Assembly: GCF_902491285.1 (NCBI RefSeq)
Contig: NZ_CABUHK010000056.1
Coordinates: forward strand, 1-37,734
DNA from: an uncultured Bacteroides sp.
GTDB taxonomy: Bacteria; Bacteroidota; Bacteroidia; Bacteroidales; Bacteroidaceae
DNA length: 37,734 nt
Reading direction: 5' to 3'
In this document: positions 25,959 to 35,402 of the stretch, piece by piece
How the letters are laid out: every line of letters begins with the position of its first letter
How positions within the stretch are numbered: the first letter of the stretch is position 1
The notes under the pieces: generated by a model
Databases searched by the model: none
Told to the model about the DNA's origin: nothing
The model's input: the letters and a program-made list of their open reading frames with translations, nothing else
Translations under genes and position numbers: made by a program

Positions 25959-26777
25959 TCACTTGCACTGTTGAAGTTGCCCATGCAAATCGGCAGGTGG
26001 CACTCCCAAAGATATTGCTTTCTCAAAATCCGTTTTTGCCAATGCTTTCTTCTTTTGAGCCAGATAGATATTCCCGCGCAACAGATAGGCATCTGCCGAT
26101 GACGCATCCAGCCGGATAGCTTCTTCCAAATCCACCAATGCCAAATCGTCGTGCTTCATCTCACGCTCCACGTCGGCACGGGCAATGTAAAGTGTCGCAT
26201 CGTTAGGGCTTTCCACAATCATCTTGTTCAGAATCTCAAGAGCTTCACGGAATTTCCCTTCTTTCTGATCCAAGGTGGCCAGTCCGAGCCGACCGCTATA
26301 ACTCTGAGGAGCAATCTCCAACAAACGGTTATAATCGATCCGTGCAGCCGGATAATCCCTGCGAACCACATAAATATATGCGCGCATCAACAACGCTTCC
26401 TTGTTCTTTTTATCCTCATCAAGCACCTGGCAGTAATCCGTGTAAGCCCTATCCGTCTTTCCCATCTCCATATAAATAGCGGCACGGTCAAGCAAAATAG
26501 GAACTGCCAACGGAGCAAAGTTCAGTGCAAAAGAATAAGATTCGAGCGCTTTGTCAAACTCTCCCATCCTACGCTGCACCAAGCCCAGATTAGAAAAAAG
26601 CAACGCATTCTTTGCATTCTTCGGTTCCATCTTCAAAGCCTTGATCAGAAGCTCTTCAGCTTGGGGAAGACTATCGTTCTCAATACATTCGATTGCTTTT
26701 TCAGACAACTGCTGATAAGTCTGCGCACAGATGGCAACCGGAAAACAAAAGAGTAATGCTATAATAATTCTTACCAT
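25959..26777 (-). CDS. Exported TPR-repeat protein
   Basis: This 272-aa protein has a signal peptide (MVRIIIALLFCFPVAICAQ) followed by about six tetratricopeptide repeats, for example AEELLIKALKMEPKNAKNALLFSNLGLVQRR, ALESYSFALNFAPLA, RIDYNRLLEIAPQSYSGRLGLATL and ALVDLEEAIRLDASSADAYLLRGNIYL. TPRs bind partner proteins; the partner here is unknown. It is predicted to be periplasmic. It lies 26 bp downstream of cysK on the same strand and is probably co-transcribed, though no functional link to cysteine synthesis is evident. Confidence 0.88.
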   Translation of the reverse strand: MVRIIIALLFCFPVAICAQTYQQLSEKAIECIENDSLPQAEELLIKALKMEPKNAKNALLFSNLGLVQRRMGEFDKALESYSFALNFAPLAVPILLDRAAIYMEMGKTDRAYTDYCQVLDEDKKNKEALLMRAYIYVVRRDYPAARIDYNRLLEIAPQSYSGRLGLATLDQKEGKFREALEILNKMIVESPNDATLYIARADVEREMKHDDLALVDLEEAIRLDASSADAYLLRGNIYLAQKKKALAKTDFEKAISLGVPPADLHGQLQQCK

Positions 26778-26803
26778 ATATAATTCGGGGTATAATTAAT
26801 GAA

Positions 26804-27754
26804 TCAGTCCAACGGATACGCGTCAAATGCAAACAACTCGGTAGACAGATAACGCTCTCCCGTATCAGGTAACAACGCTACGATTTTTTTGTTCTTGAAT
26901 TCCGGACGCTGTGCCAACTGGCGGGCTGCATACACCGCCGCACCCGAAGATATTCCGGCCAGCAAACCTTCCGTAGTTGACAGCTCGCGTCCCGTACGAA
27001 TCGCTTCATCATCGGGCACACCGATTACTTCATCCACCACAGAAGCATCATACAGTTTCGGAATAAAATTCGCCCCGATTCCCTGAATATGGTGTGGAGC
27101 TGCCTGCCCCCCTTCCAATATAGGAGACGCTGCCGGTTCCACCGCTACTATATAAACATTCGGGTTATGTCTCTTCAATGCACGGGCCACACCGCAAACC
27201 GTTCCGCCCGTACCTACTCCGGCAACAAAAACCGCCACTTCACCATCCGTATCCCGCCATATTTCTTCCCCCGTCGTACGCTCATGCGCAGCGGCATTGG
27301 CAGGATTCTCAAACTGTTGCAGAATCACCGCTCCGGGAATACTGTCGCGCAACTCCTCTGCCTTGGCAATGGAAGCAGCCATCCCGCCCGGTCCGTCCGT
27401 CAACACAATTTCCGCACCGAGTGCTTTCAACAGGTTCCGGCGTTCCAGGCTCATCGTCTCAGGCATGGTCAATATCAGATGATACCCTTTGATGGTAGCC
27501 ACCATCGCCAGTCCGACACCCGTATTTCCACTTGTCGGTTCAATAATTGTTGCACCAGGCTTCAATGCTCCGCGTGCTTCAGCATCCTCAATCATCGAAA
27601 GAGCCACCCTGTCCTTCACACTTCCCGCCGGATTGAAAGACTCCAGTTTGGCAATAATATTTTGTTCGAGACCATACTTTTCGCTATAACCGGAAAGTTC
27701 CATCAAAGGGGTATTCCCCACTAAATCTGTCAGTTTCTTTGCAATCTTTGCCAT
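26804..27754 (-). CDS. cysK: Cysteine synthase A (O-acetylserine sulfhydrylase)
   Basis: CysK is a PLP enzyme that makes cysteine from O-acetylserine and sulfide. It is 316 aa. The PLP lysine is Lys47 in NPAGSVKDRVA. The substrate loop TSGNTGVGLAM, the phosphate-binding GTGGTVCG loop and the C-terminal LPDTGERYLST are all present. Length and motifs fit the CysK type rather than cystathionine beta-synthase. It has its own -7 box, back-to-back with that of the LtaS-like gene. Confidence 0.97.
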   Translation of the reverse strand: MAKIAKKLTDLVGNTPLMELSGYSEKYGLEQNIIAKLESFNPAGSVKDRVALSMIEDAEARGALKPGATIIEPTSGNTGVGLAMVATIKGYHLILTMPETMSLERRNLLKALGAEIVLTDGPGGMAASIAKAEELRDSIPGAVILQQFENPANAAAHERTTGEEIWRDTDGEVAVFVAGVGTGGTVCGVARALKRHNPNVYIVAVEPAASPILEGGQAAPHHIQGIGANFIPKLYDASVVDEVIGVPDDEAIRTGRELSTTEGLLAGISSGAAVYAARQLAQRPEFKNKKIVALLPDTGERYLSTELFAFDAYPLD

Positions 27755-27784
27755 TTCACTACTTCATTTTTGTCACATATCGGG

Positions 27785-27792
27785 CAAAGATA
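27785..27792 (-). promoter_or_regulatory. -7 box of cysK
   Basis: The minus strand reads TATCTTTG, an exact match, 30 nt before the cysK ATG. No good -33 element. Confidence 0.6.
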
Positions 27793-27847
27793 TGGAAAAA
27801 AAGGTATGTTTTACATCACATCATAAGAAAGATAAAGAAAAGTATAG

Positions 27848-27855
27848 TAACTTTG
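27848..27855 (+). promoter_or_regulatory. -7 box of the LtaS-like gene
   Basis: TAACTTTG matches TAnnTTTG and lies 30 nt before the ATG at 27886. It falls inside the longer frame from 27739 and so supports the internal start. Confidence 0.6.
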
Positions 27856-27885
27856 TATCCGTTCAATCTTTTTAAGTTTACAGAT

Positions 27886-29721
27886 ATGAAAAAGAGAATC
27901 ATACAATTTCTCACGACCTATTTTTTATTTGTTCTTCTATTCGTTCTTCAAAAACCGTTCTTCATGGTTTACTACCATGACCTATATAATGAGGTGTCTT
28001 TCGGCGATTATTTCAGTGTCATGTGGCACGGCCTGCCGTTGGACTTATCCCTCGCAGGCTATCTTACCGCCATTCCGGGACTGATACTCATAGCTTCCGC
28101 CTGGACCCAATCGCCCATCCTGCGGCGCATCCGCCAAGGCTACTTCGGATTAATCGCTTTCGTCATGGCTTGCCTCTTTATCATCGACCTGGGATTGTAC
28201 GGTTTCTGGGGATTCCGTCTCGACGCCACCCCCATTTTCTACTTCTTCTCTTCGCCCAAAGACGCTATGGCAAGTGTCAGCTTCTGGTTTGTCCTGCTAG
28301 GTATACTGGCAATGCTTATCTATGCCGCCCTCTTATACTACATATTCTATATGGTACTTATCCGTGAAAGAAAACCGTTGAAAATACCCTACCGGCGACA
28401 AAATGTCTCTCTCGCACTCCTGTTGCTGACAGCCGCCCTTTTCATCCCTATCCGTGGCGGTTTCACCGTATCGACCATGAATCTGAGCAAGGTATATTTC
28501 AGTCAGGACCAGCGGATGAACCATGCTGCCATCAATCCGATATTCAGCTTTATGTATTCCGCCACCCATCAGACCAACTTCGACAAACAATACCGCTTCA
28601 TGGATCCGAAAGTGGCGGACGAACTATTTGCAGAAATGACCGACAAACCTGTCGCAGCGACAGACAGCATCCCACAATTATTAAATACCCAACGCCCTAA
28701 TATCATCTTTATCATTCTCGAAAGTTTCTCCACACACTTGATGGAAACTTTCGGCGGACAGCCCAACGTAGCTGTCAACATGGATAAATTCGCCAAAGAA
28801 GGCATCCTATTCAGTAATTTCTATGCCAACAGCTTCCGCACCGACCGCGGACTGGCATCTATCATCAGCGCTTACCCCGGACAGCCGAGCACCAGTATTA
28901 TGAAGTATCCCGAAAAGACGGACAAACTTCCCTCTATCCCGCGCAGCCTGAAAAACGCCGGATATAGCCTGGATTATTATTACGGCGGAGACGCGGATTT
29001 CACCAATATGCGCTCTTATCTGATGTCTTCCGGCATCGAAAAGATTGTTTGCGACAAAGATTTCCCGCTATCCGAACGTACAGGCAAATGGGGAGCACAT
29101 GACCATGTCTTGTTCCAACGCCTGCTGAAAGACATGAAGGAAGAAGAACAGAAAGAACCCTTCCTGAAATTTGTACAGACTTCAAGCAGCCATGAACCTT
29201 TTGAAGTTCCGTTTCACCGGCTGGATGATAAAGGGCTCAACGCCTTCGCATACGCCGACAGTTGCGTAGGCGACTTTGTCAAACAGTACAAGGAACTTCC
29301 ACAGTGGAAAAATACCGTATTTGTACTCGTTCCGGATCATCAAGGAGTTTATCCGTATCCGATAGAAAATCCATTGGACGGACAGACTATTCCTCTCATT
29401 CTAATTGGAGGTGCAATCAAGGAACCCCGTGTTATAGATACTTACGCCTCACAAATAGATATTGCCGCCACCCTGCTTTCCCAACTGGGATTGCCGCACG
29501 ATGAATTTACTTTCAGCAAGGATATCATGAATCCGGCATCTCCGCATTTCGGATACTTCACCCGCCCGAACTTCTTCGGTATGGTGACTCCCGAAAACCA
29601 GTTGGTATATAATCTGGATGCCAATACCGTACAACTCGATGAAGGCACGGAAAAAGGAGCAAACCTGGAAAAAGGAAAAGCCTTTCTGCAGAAGCTCTAT
29701 GATGACCTTGCCAAACGATAG
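27886..29721 (+). CDS. LtaS-like membrane sulfatase-fold transferase
   Basis: This is a member of the lipoteichoic acid synthase/phosphoglycerol or phosphoethanolamine transferase family. It is 611 aa from MKKRIIQFLTTY. Four to five membrane helices occupy about residues 8-190, then a large extracytoplasmic sulfatase-fold domain follows. The metal and nucleophile residues are visible: Glu279 in IFIILESFS, Thr319 in SFRTDRGLASI, and Asp484-His485 in VPDHQGVYP. Gram-negative bacteria do not make LTA, so the acceptor is likely a lipid, glycan or capsule component. The upstream start at 27739 overlaps cysK and the promoter and is rejected. A PAP2 phosphatase follows 93 bp downstream. Confidence 0.9.
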   Translation: MKKRIIQFLTTYFLFVLLFVLQKPFFMVYYHDLYNEVSFGDYFSVMWHGLPLDLSLAGYLTAIPGLILIASAWTQSPILRRIRQGYFGLIAFVMACLFIIDLGLYGFWGFRLDATPIFYFFSSPKDAMASVSFWFVLLGILAMLIYAALLYYIFYMVLIRERKPLKIPYRRQNVSLALLLLTAALFIPIRGGFTVSTMNLSKVYFSQDQRMNHAAINPIFSFMYSATHQTNFDKQYRFMDPKVADELFAEMTDKPVAATDSIPQLLNTQRPNIIFIILESFSTHLMETFGGQPNVAVNMDKFAKEGILFSNFYANSFRTDRGLASIISAYPGQPSTSIMKYPEKTDKLPSIPRSLKNAGYSLDYYYGGDADFTNMRSYLMSSGIEKIVCDKDFPLSERTGKWGAHDHVLFQRLLKDMKEEEQKEPFLKFVQTSSSHEPFEVPFHRLDDKGLNAFAYADSCVGDFVKQYKELPQWKNTVFVLVPDHQGVYPYPIENPLDGQTIPLILIGGAIKEPRVIDTYASQIDIAATLLSQLGLPHDEFTFSKDIMNPASPHFGYFTRPNFFGMVTPENQLVYNLDANTVQLDEGTEKGANLEKGKAFLQKLYDDLAKR

Positions 29722-29780
29722 GAACAGTGAATAATAGAAGATTTATAAGGTAATATAGGACAATTTCCTATTCTTTATTG

Positions 29781-29788
29781 TATATTTG
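29781..29788 (+). promoter_or_regulatory. -7 box of the PAP2 gene
   Basis: TATATTTG matches TAnnTTTG exactly, 26 nt before the ATG at 29815. No -33 element at normal spacing. The PAP2 gene can therefore be expressed apart from the LtaS-like gene. Confidence 0.55.
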
Positions 29789-29814
29789 CGACGTCTAAAA
29801 TTTAACAATAAAGC

Positions 29815-30507
29815 ATGATGGTAAATACCGGCCTCATTAAAATCCTGTCAGAGATAGATACAAATATCTTCCTGTTTTTCAATGGTATCCACTCCCCTTT
29901 TTGGGATTACTTTATGACCTCCTTCACCGGAAAGATAATCTGGGTACCTATGTACGCTACCATCCTGTATATCCTACTAAAGAACTTTCACTGGAAAGCA
30001 GTCCTGTGTTATGTAATAGCTATCGCACTTACCATCACCTTTGCCGACCAAGTGTGCAGCAGCCTTATCCGCACGGTTGTAGCCCGTCTGCGTCCCGCCA
30101 ATCTCGAAAATCCGATTGTCGATATGGTATATATCGTAAACGGTTACCGCGGCGGAAGTTACGGATTCCCCTCCTGTCATGCTGCAAATTCATTCGGACT
30201 AGCCTTGTATGTGGTATTCACATTCCGCAAACGCTGGCTAAGTCTTTTCATCATAGCGTGGGCTGTCCTTAATTGCTATACCCGCATTTACTTGGGCGTA
30301 CACTATCCCGGCGATTTACTTGTCGGCGGTATCATCGGCGGATTCGGCGGATGGATGTTCAGTACCATCGCTTATAAAGCGGCTGTATATTTAGAACCAT
30401 CCACCCGCACAAGAAGGAATGAAATCAAGCAAACGTCAGTCACCATTTATGCAGGACTGCTGACGGTGCTCGGAATCCTTATCTATTCCACGATTAAAAG
30501 CTGGTAA
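29815..30507 (+). CDS. PAP2-family membrane phosphatase
   Basis: This integral membrane phosphatase of the type 2 phosphatidic acid phosphatase family acts on lipid phosphates such as phosphatidate or undecaprenyl diphosphate. It is 230 aa with five to six helices. The three motifs are present with substitutions. Motif 1 is R-x6-RP (Arg86 to Pro94) where Lys is usual. Motif 2 is PSCH (119-122) where PSGH or PSSH is usual. Motif 3 is TR-x5-H-x3-D (His163, Asp167). The key His residues and RP are intact, so it is probably active. ATG at 29815 or 29818 may be the start. Confidence 0.9.
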   Translation: MMVNTGLIKILSEIDTNIFLFFNGIHSPFWDYFMTSFTGKIIWVPMYATILYILLKNFHWKAVLCYVIAIALTITFADQVCSSLIRTVVARLRPANLENPIVDMVYIVNGYRGGSYGFPSCHAANSFGLALYVVFTFRKRWLSLFIIAWAVLNCYTRIYLGVHYPGDLLVGGIIGGFGGWMFSTIAYKAAVYLEPSTRTRRNEIKQTSVTIYAGLLTVLGILIYSTIKSW

Positions 30508-30528
30508 AACATAGAGCTATCCTCAAAC

Positions 30529-30564
30529 AGAAAGCCCGGCACCATTTCCGATGCCGGGCTTTCT
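30529..30564. terminator. Bidirectional terminator, PAP2 and leuB
   Basis: A perfect 13-bp stem, AGAAAGCCCGGCA (30529-30541) with TGCCGGGCTTTCT (30552-30564), encloses a 10-nt loop. GTTTTG follows on the plus strand. It closes the PAP2 transcript and probably the leu operon from the other side. Confidence 0.88.
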
Positions 30565-30603
30565 GTTTTGCTTTATAAGACTTTCTCGATTACCAAAGTT
30601 TTA

Positions 30604-31665
30604 TCAAGCCTTTTTGATATAGTCAACAATCCACTGTCCTACTTCTTTCGTACCGTACTTGGCACCACCGGCAACCTGAATTTCCGGCGTACGCACATTC
30701 TCGTCCAAAGAAGCATCTACCGCCTTACGAATCAACGCACCCTCTTCCTTCAGGTCGAAATACTCGAACAACATAGCCACAGAAAGAATCTGCGCCAACG
30801 GATTAGCAATGTTCAATCCCTTAGCCTGCGGCCATGACCCGTGAATCGGTTCGAATACCGGCGTACTTTCACCCGTAGAAGCGGACGGAAGCAATCCCAT
30901 AGAACCGCTGATTACAGAACCCTCGTCCGTCAGAATATCACCGAATGTATTCTCGGTAACCATCACATCGAAGAATGCCGGTTCCTGAATCATCTTCATG
31001 GCAGCATTGTCCACAAACATATAATCAGTAGTTACTTCCGGATAATCGGGAGCCATTTCCTGTGCAATCTGACGCCACAGGCGCGAAGAAGCAAGCACAT
31101 TCGCCTTATCCACCACGGTCAGATGTTTCCTGCGTTTCATTGCATATTCAAAAGCCACTTTCAGGATACGTTCGATTTCCGGACGGGTATAGTAATTAGT
31201 GTCATAAGCCTTGTCGTTATCCTGATACTTCTCTCCGAAATACATACCACCGGTCAATTCGCGGATACAGATAAAATCAGCATTCTCTACCAGTTCCGCC
31301 CGCAACGGAGATTTGTGAATCAGGCATTTGAATGTCTGTACGGGGCGGATATTAGCGAAAAGTCCCAGTTTCTTACGCATAGCCAGCAAGCCTTGTTCCG
31401 GTCGTACCTTTGCGGTAGGATCATTGTCAAATTTCGGGTCACCTACGGCAGAGAACAAAACCGCATCCGCGTTCTTACAAGCCTGATATGTTTCTTCCGG
31501 AAACGGATCTCCTACCTCGTCAATGGCATTCGCACCACAGATTGCATATTCGTAACTTACTTTGTGACCAAACTTCTCGCAAACGGCACTCATCACATCT
31601 ACACCTTGCACAGAAATCTCCGGTCCGATACCGTCGCCTGCTAATACAGCAATTTTAAAATCCAT
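30604..31665 (-). CDS. leuB: 3-isopropylmalate dehydrogenase
   Basis: LeuB oxidises and decarboxylates 3-isopropylmalate with NAD+ in leucine synthesis. It is 353 aa. The N-terminus has [11 protein letters not shown], then the substrate Arg segment ([22 protein letters not shown]), [25 protein letters not shown] and the metal-binding DNAAMKMI. The C-terminal NAD site [15 protein letters not shown] is present. It is the last gene of the leu operon, after an 88-bp gap that holds TAATCACTAA-type repeats. Confidence 0.97.
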   Translation of the reverse strand: MDFKIAVLAGDGIGPEISVQGVDVMSAVCEKFGHKVSYEYAICGANAIDEVGDPFPEETYQACKNADAVLFSAVGDPKFDNDPTAKVRPEQGLLAMRKKLGLFANIRPVQTFKCLIHKSPLRAELVENADFICIRELTGGMYFGEKYQDNDKAYDTNYYTRPEIERILKVAFEYAMKRRKHLTVVDKANVLASSRLWRQIAQEMAPDYPEVTTDYMFVDNAAMKMIQEPAFFDVMVTENTFGDILTDEGSVISGSMGLLPSASTGESTPVFEPIHGSWPQAKGLNIANPLAQILSVAMLFEYFDLKEEGALIRKAVDASLDENVRTPEIQVAGGAKYGTKEVGQWIVDYIKKA

Positions 31666-31753
31666 GTTATTTAATGTTTAGTTTATTAGTGATTAGTGAT
31701 AAACCGAAGACCGTAGTACAATTCGCTCTCCGTCAATCATTAATCGTTAATCA
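31666..31753 (-). repeat. leuA2-leuB gap with TAATCACTAA repeats
   Basis: In the mRNA sense this gap starts with tandem CGATTAATGATTAA units and ends with ATCACTAATCACTAATAAAC, 18 nt before the leuB start. It belongs to the same family as the gaps before hydG and hydF, in the same orientation relative to transcription. Confidence 0.65.
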
Positions 31754-33304
31754 TTAATCGTTATTTTTCTCATATTCATCTTCTATGAGATTCAGCATCT
31801 TCATAGTAGCTTTGATGGCGGCTTCCGTCTGGTCGGCATCCAGTCCGCGGGTACGGAACACCTGTTCGTCGTAGCTCCATGTGATTACCGTCTGCACAAA
31901 CGCATCCGTACGCCCACCGGGCGGGATTGTAACCGCATAATTGGTCAGCATCGGGAATTTACGTCCCAGCGTCACCTTATATATCTTGCGCAACGCACGA
32001 ACGAAAGCGTCATACTGACCGTCCCCTCCCGAACTCTCTTCATATTCTTTTCCGTTGATTTCTATCTTCAACGTTGCCATCGGCTTCAAGCCGTGAGCAA
32101 GATTTACAAAATAACTCTTCAGCCTGACCTTCTCGCCTATCGAACCATGCTTCAACACATCGGAAACAATATACGGCAAATCTTCCTGAGTCACCAATTC
32201 CTTCTTGTCACCCAGTTCGATAATCCGCTCCGTCACCTTGCGCATAGCCTCTTCGTCCAGTTGCAGCCCAAGGTCTTCGAGGTTCTTTCGGATATTCGCC
32301 TTGCCGCTTGTCTTTCCCAACGCATATTCGCGCTTCCGCCCGAACCGTTCGGGGAGCAGGTCATTACAATACAGGTTGTTCTTATTGTCACCGTCAGCGT
32401 GTACGCCTGCCACTTGCGTAAAGACATTCTCGCCCACAATCGGCTTGTTGGCAGGTATCACGATACCTGAATACGACTCCACCACCCGACTGACATCGTT
32501 CAGACGGCTTTCGTCGATATTGGTCACCGCATTGAAATGATCTTTCAGAATAGCCTGCACGCTTGCGAGAGGAGCATTGCCCGCCCGTTCGCCCAGTCCG
32601 TTGATGGTAGTATGCAGCCCTTTGACACCACTCAATACCGCTGCCAGCACATTGCTCACTGCCAAATCGTAGTCATTGTGCGCATGAAAATCGAAATGAG
32701 TATTCGGATAGCGTTTCTTCATCTTCCGCATATACTCTATCACTTGCAACGGATTCAGGATTCCCAGTGTATCGGGCAACATGAAACGCTTGATGCTCGT
32801 CTCTTTCAGTCCGTCCATCAACTGGAACACATATTCGGGAGAATCCTTTATACCGTTACTCCAATCTTCCAGGTAGACATTGACAGTGATATCCTGTTCA
32901 TCGGCATAATGCACCACATCGATAACGTCCGCCAGATGTTCTTCCGGTGTCTTTTTCAGTTGTTGCGTACAATGTTTCAGCGAACCTTTGCAAAGAAGAT
33001 TGATGACACGGCAGCCGGCACGCTGTATCCAGTCCACCGAAGTATGACCGTCTACAAATCCCAGCACTTCCACTTTTTGAAGCAGATTACGCCGAGCCGC
33101 CCAGTCGCAAATCATCTTCACAGCTTCAAACTCGCCTTCCGATACTCGCGCCGAGGCAACTTCTACCCGGTCTACCTTCAAATCTTCCAATAGCAAACGG
33201 GCGATCATTAGTTTCTCATGAGGCACAAAAGATACTCCGCTGGTCTGTTCACCATCACGGAGCGTCGTGTCCATGACTTCTATTTTCACGCCTTCTTTTC
33301 CCAT
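31754..33304 (-). CDS. Second LeuA-like synthase, candidate citramalate synthase
   Basis: This 516-aa enzyme of the alpha-isopropylmalate/homocitrate/citramalate synthase family condenses acetyl-CoA with a 2-oxo acid. The barrel begins [17 protein letters not shown] and has the metal motif HAHNDYD. The signature NGLGERAGNAPL and a C-terminal regulatory domain with the SSGGDGQYDAF loop are present. It differs from the other LeuA in this operon in the substrate region and length. It may make (R)-citramalate from pyruvate for isoleucine, with LeuCD and LeuB doing the next steps, or be a second isopropylmalate synthase. Its start overlaps the leuD 3' end by 19 nt. Family certain; substrate open. 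Confidence 0.9.
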   Translation of the reverse strand: MGKEGVKIEVMDTTLRDGEQTSGVSFVPHEKLMIARLLLEDLKVDRVEVASARVSEGEFEAVKMICDWAARRNLLQKVEVLGFVDGHTSVDWIQRAGCRVINLLCKGSLKHCTQQLKKTPEEHLADVIDVVHYADEQDITVNVYLEDWSNGIKDSPEYVFQLMDGLKETSIKRFMLPDTLGILNPLQVIEYMRKMKKRYPNTHFDFHAHNDYDLAVSNVLAAVLSGVKGLHTTINGLGERAGNAPLASVQAILKDHFNAVTNIDESRLNDVSRVVESYSGIVIPANKPIVGENVFTQVAGVHADGDNKNNLYCNDLLPERFGRKREYALGKTSGKANIRKNLEDLGLQLDEEAMRKVTERIIELGDKKELVTQEDLPYIVSDVLKHGSIGEKVRLKSYFVNLAHGLKPMATLKIEINGKEYEESSGGDGQYDAFVRALRKIYKVTLGRKFPMLTNYAVTIPPGGRTDAFVQTVITWSYDEQVFRTRGLDADQTEAAIKATMKMLNLIEDEYEKNND

Positions 33305-33882
33305 TCTTCTATTTTGTCTTTATTGCTCAGCAGAAAATCTATATCGTCCAATCCGTTCATCAGACAATGTTTCTTGTAAGCATTGATTTCGAAATGTTCA
33401 CTTTTACCTGTCGCCTTATTGGTGATAGTCTGTTCGGGAAGATTCACTTCCACTTCCATCTTCGGATCCGCTTCAATCGAATCGAACAATTCCTGCAGGA
33501 ACCCCTCGGAAACAACCACCGGAAGCACAAAATTGTTCAACTCGTTATTCTTATGAATATCGGCGAAGAAGCTGGACACCACCACACGGAAACCATATCC
33601 GGCAATCGCCCAAGCTGCGTGTTCGCGGCTCGAACCGGAACCGAAGTTCTTTCCTGCCACCAATACCTGTCCGCCATAAGTAGGATTATTCAACACAAAA
33701 TCCTTATTCAGAGTACCGTCGGCATTGTAACGCCAGTCACGGAAAAGGTTATCACCGAAAAATTTCTCTTCACGGGTAGTCGCTTTCAGGAAACGTGCCG
33801 GAATAATCTGGTCAGTATCTACATTTTCTAAAGGAAGGGGTACACAAGTACTTGTTATGATATTAAATTTTGTCTTAGCCAT
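33286..33882 (-). CDS. leuD: Isopropylmalate isomerase small subunit
   Basis: LeuD is the swivelling-domain subunit that pairs with LeuC to isomerise 2- to 3-isopropylmalate. It is 198 aa. Typical segments are NVDTDQIIPARFLK, GKNFGSGSSREHAAWAI and GFRVVVSSFFADIHKNN. It starts 42 bp after leuC, behind a 26-bp repeat shared with groEL, and overlaps the next gene by 19 nt. Confidence 0.97.
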   Translation of the reverse strand: MAKTKFNIITSTCVPLPLENVDTDQIIPARFLKATTREEKFFGDNLFRDWRYNADGTLNKDFVLNNPTYGGQVLVAGKNFGSGSSREHAAWAIAGYGFRVVVSSFFADIHKNNELNNFVLPVVVSEGFLQELFDSIEADPKMEVEVNLPEQTITNKATGKSEHFEINAYKKHCLMNGLDDIDFLLSNKDKIEEWEKKA

Positions 33883-33888
33883 CTTGAT

Positions 33889-33914
33889 ATTTACTATTTA
33901 AAGATTTACTATTT
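33889..33914 (-). repeat. Intercistronic AAATAGTAAA tandem leader (leuC-leuD)
   Basis: This 26-bp copy is identical to 1848-1873 and lies at the same 6-nt distance before the start codon (leuD here, groEL there). It fills most of the 42-bp gap between leuC and leuD. Confidence 0.7.
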
Positions 33915-33924
33915 ACGATTGGAA

Positions 33925-35319
33925 TCACATCAGTTCTCTCGGATCAGTAATCACACCCGTCACTGCCGCAGCAGCCGCTACGAGCGGACTTGCCAGCAAT
34001 GTGCGGGCCCCCGGTCCCTGACGGCCTTCAAAGTTACGGTTACTCGTAGATACCGAATACTTCCCTGCCGGAATCTTGTCATCATTCATCGCCAGACAAG
34101 CGGAACATCCCGGCTGGCGGATAGCAAAACCAGCTTCCGTCAATATCTTATCAATACCCTCTTTGCGAATCTGCGCATCTACCATCCAAGACCCCGGAAC
34201 CAGCCACGCAATCACATTTTCCGCTTTCCTGCGACCTTTCACCAAAGAAGCGAACGCGCGGAAATCTTCGATACGACCGTTCGTACAAGCACCCAGGAAT
34301 ACATAGTCAATCTTCTTGCCCAGCAAAGACTCGCCCGGCTCGAACCCCATATAATCCAGTGATTTCTTGAAAGAAATCTGTGCGGCTTCTCCCATACCCT
34401 CAGTAGTAGGGATATGCTGAGTGATGCCCATACCCATTCCCGGATTCGTTCCGTAAGTAATCATCGGCTCGATGTCGGCCGCATCGAAACGGACTTCCTT
34501 ATCAAATACAGCATTATCGTCACTCTTCAATGTTTTCCAATATGCTACCGCCTTTTCCCATTCTTCTCCCTTCGGAGCATTCTCACGACCTCTGATATAC
34601 TCAAAAGTCACTTCATCGGGAGCAACCATGCCACCACGCGCACCCATTTCAATAGACAAGTTACAGAGAGTAAGACGTCCTTCCATTGTCAGATTGCGGA
34701 TAGCCGAACCGGCATATTCCACAAAGTATCCGGTGGCACCGCTTGTAGTCATCTTAGACATCATATACAAAGCCACATCCTTTGCAGTCACTCCCTTGCC
34801 CAATTCACCGTCCACAGTGATACGCATTGTTTTCGGCCGAGACTGGAGAATGCATTGTGATGCCAACACCATTTCCACCTCACTCGTTCCGATACCGAAA
34901 GCGATTGCTCCCATAGCACCGTGAGTGGAAGTATGCGAGTCACCGCAAACGATTGTCATTCCCGGCAGTGTCAGACCACGTTCCGGACCTACCACATGGA
35001 TAATGCCATTCTTGGGATGCATCATGCCGTAGTGTGTCAGGCCGAAGTCTTTCGCATTCTGCGTCAGCGTATCCACCTGAGTCTTGGAAACCGGATCTTC
35101 AATCGGTTTGTCCTGATCGTGAGTGGGCGTATTGTGGTCGGGCATACAGAATACCTTTTCCGGGCGTAACACCCCGATTCCGCGTTCACGCAATCCGGCA
35201 AAGGCTTGCGGGCTCGTTACTTCATGACAATATAAACGGTCGATGTAAAGCTGTGTAGGACCATCTTCCACGGTAGTTACCACGTGGGCATCCCATATCT
35301 TATCAAATAATGTATTCAT
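33925..35319 (-). CDS. leuC: Isopropylmalate isomerase large subunit
   Basis: LeuC is the aconitase-fold 4Fe-4S subunit of the isomerase. It is 464 aa. The cluster ligands are in [14 protein letters not shown] and [12 protein letters not shown]. The substrate and signature segments are [21 protein letters not shown] and [12 protein letters not shown]. It starts 83 bp after leuA; that gap contains a diverged AATAGTAAA-type leader just before the ATG (35320-35355). Confidence 0.97.
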   Translation of the reverse strand: MNTLFDKIWDAHVVTTVEDGPTQLYIDRLYCHEVTSPQAFAGLRERGIGVLRPEKVFCMPDHNTPTHDQDKPIEDPVSKTQVDTLTQNAKDFGLTHYGMMHPKNGIIHVVGPERGLTLPGMTIVCGDSHTSTHGAMGAIAFGIGTSEVEMVLASQCILQSRPKTMRITVDGELGKGVTAKDVALYMMSKMTTSGATGYFVEYAGSAIRNLTMEGRLTLCNLSIEMGARGGMVAPDEVTFEYIRGRENAPKGEEWEKAVAYWKTLKSDDNAVFDKEVRFDAADIEPMITYGTNPGMGMGITQHIPTTEGMGEAAQISFKKSLDYMGFEPGESLLGKKIDYVFLGACTNGRIEDFRAFASLVKGRRKAENVIAWLVPGSWMVDAQIRKEGIDKILTEAGFAIRQPGCSACLAMNDDKIPAGKYSVSTSNRNFEGRQGPGARTLLASPLVAAAAAVTGVITDPRELM

Positions 35320-35402
35320 CTGTTTATTTACTATTTTACTAATTACTATTTTCTGTTTTAACCAATCTCTGTAATGTTGATACGAGTGTCAACCTCTTTT
35401 TT

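Noticed and set aside
27739..27885. N-terminal extension of the LtaS-like protein from the ATG at 27739
   Set aside because: It would overlap the cysK start and both divergent -7 boxes, and would put about 49 basic residues ahead of the first membrane helix.
30841..31644. 267-codon plus-strand open frame opposite leuB
   Set aside because: leuB is intact on the other strand; the antisense product has no domain or signal and no promoter.
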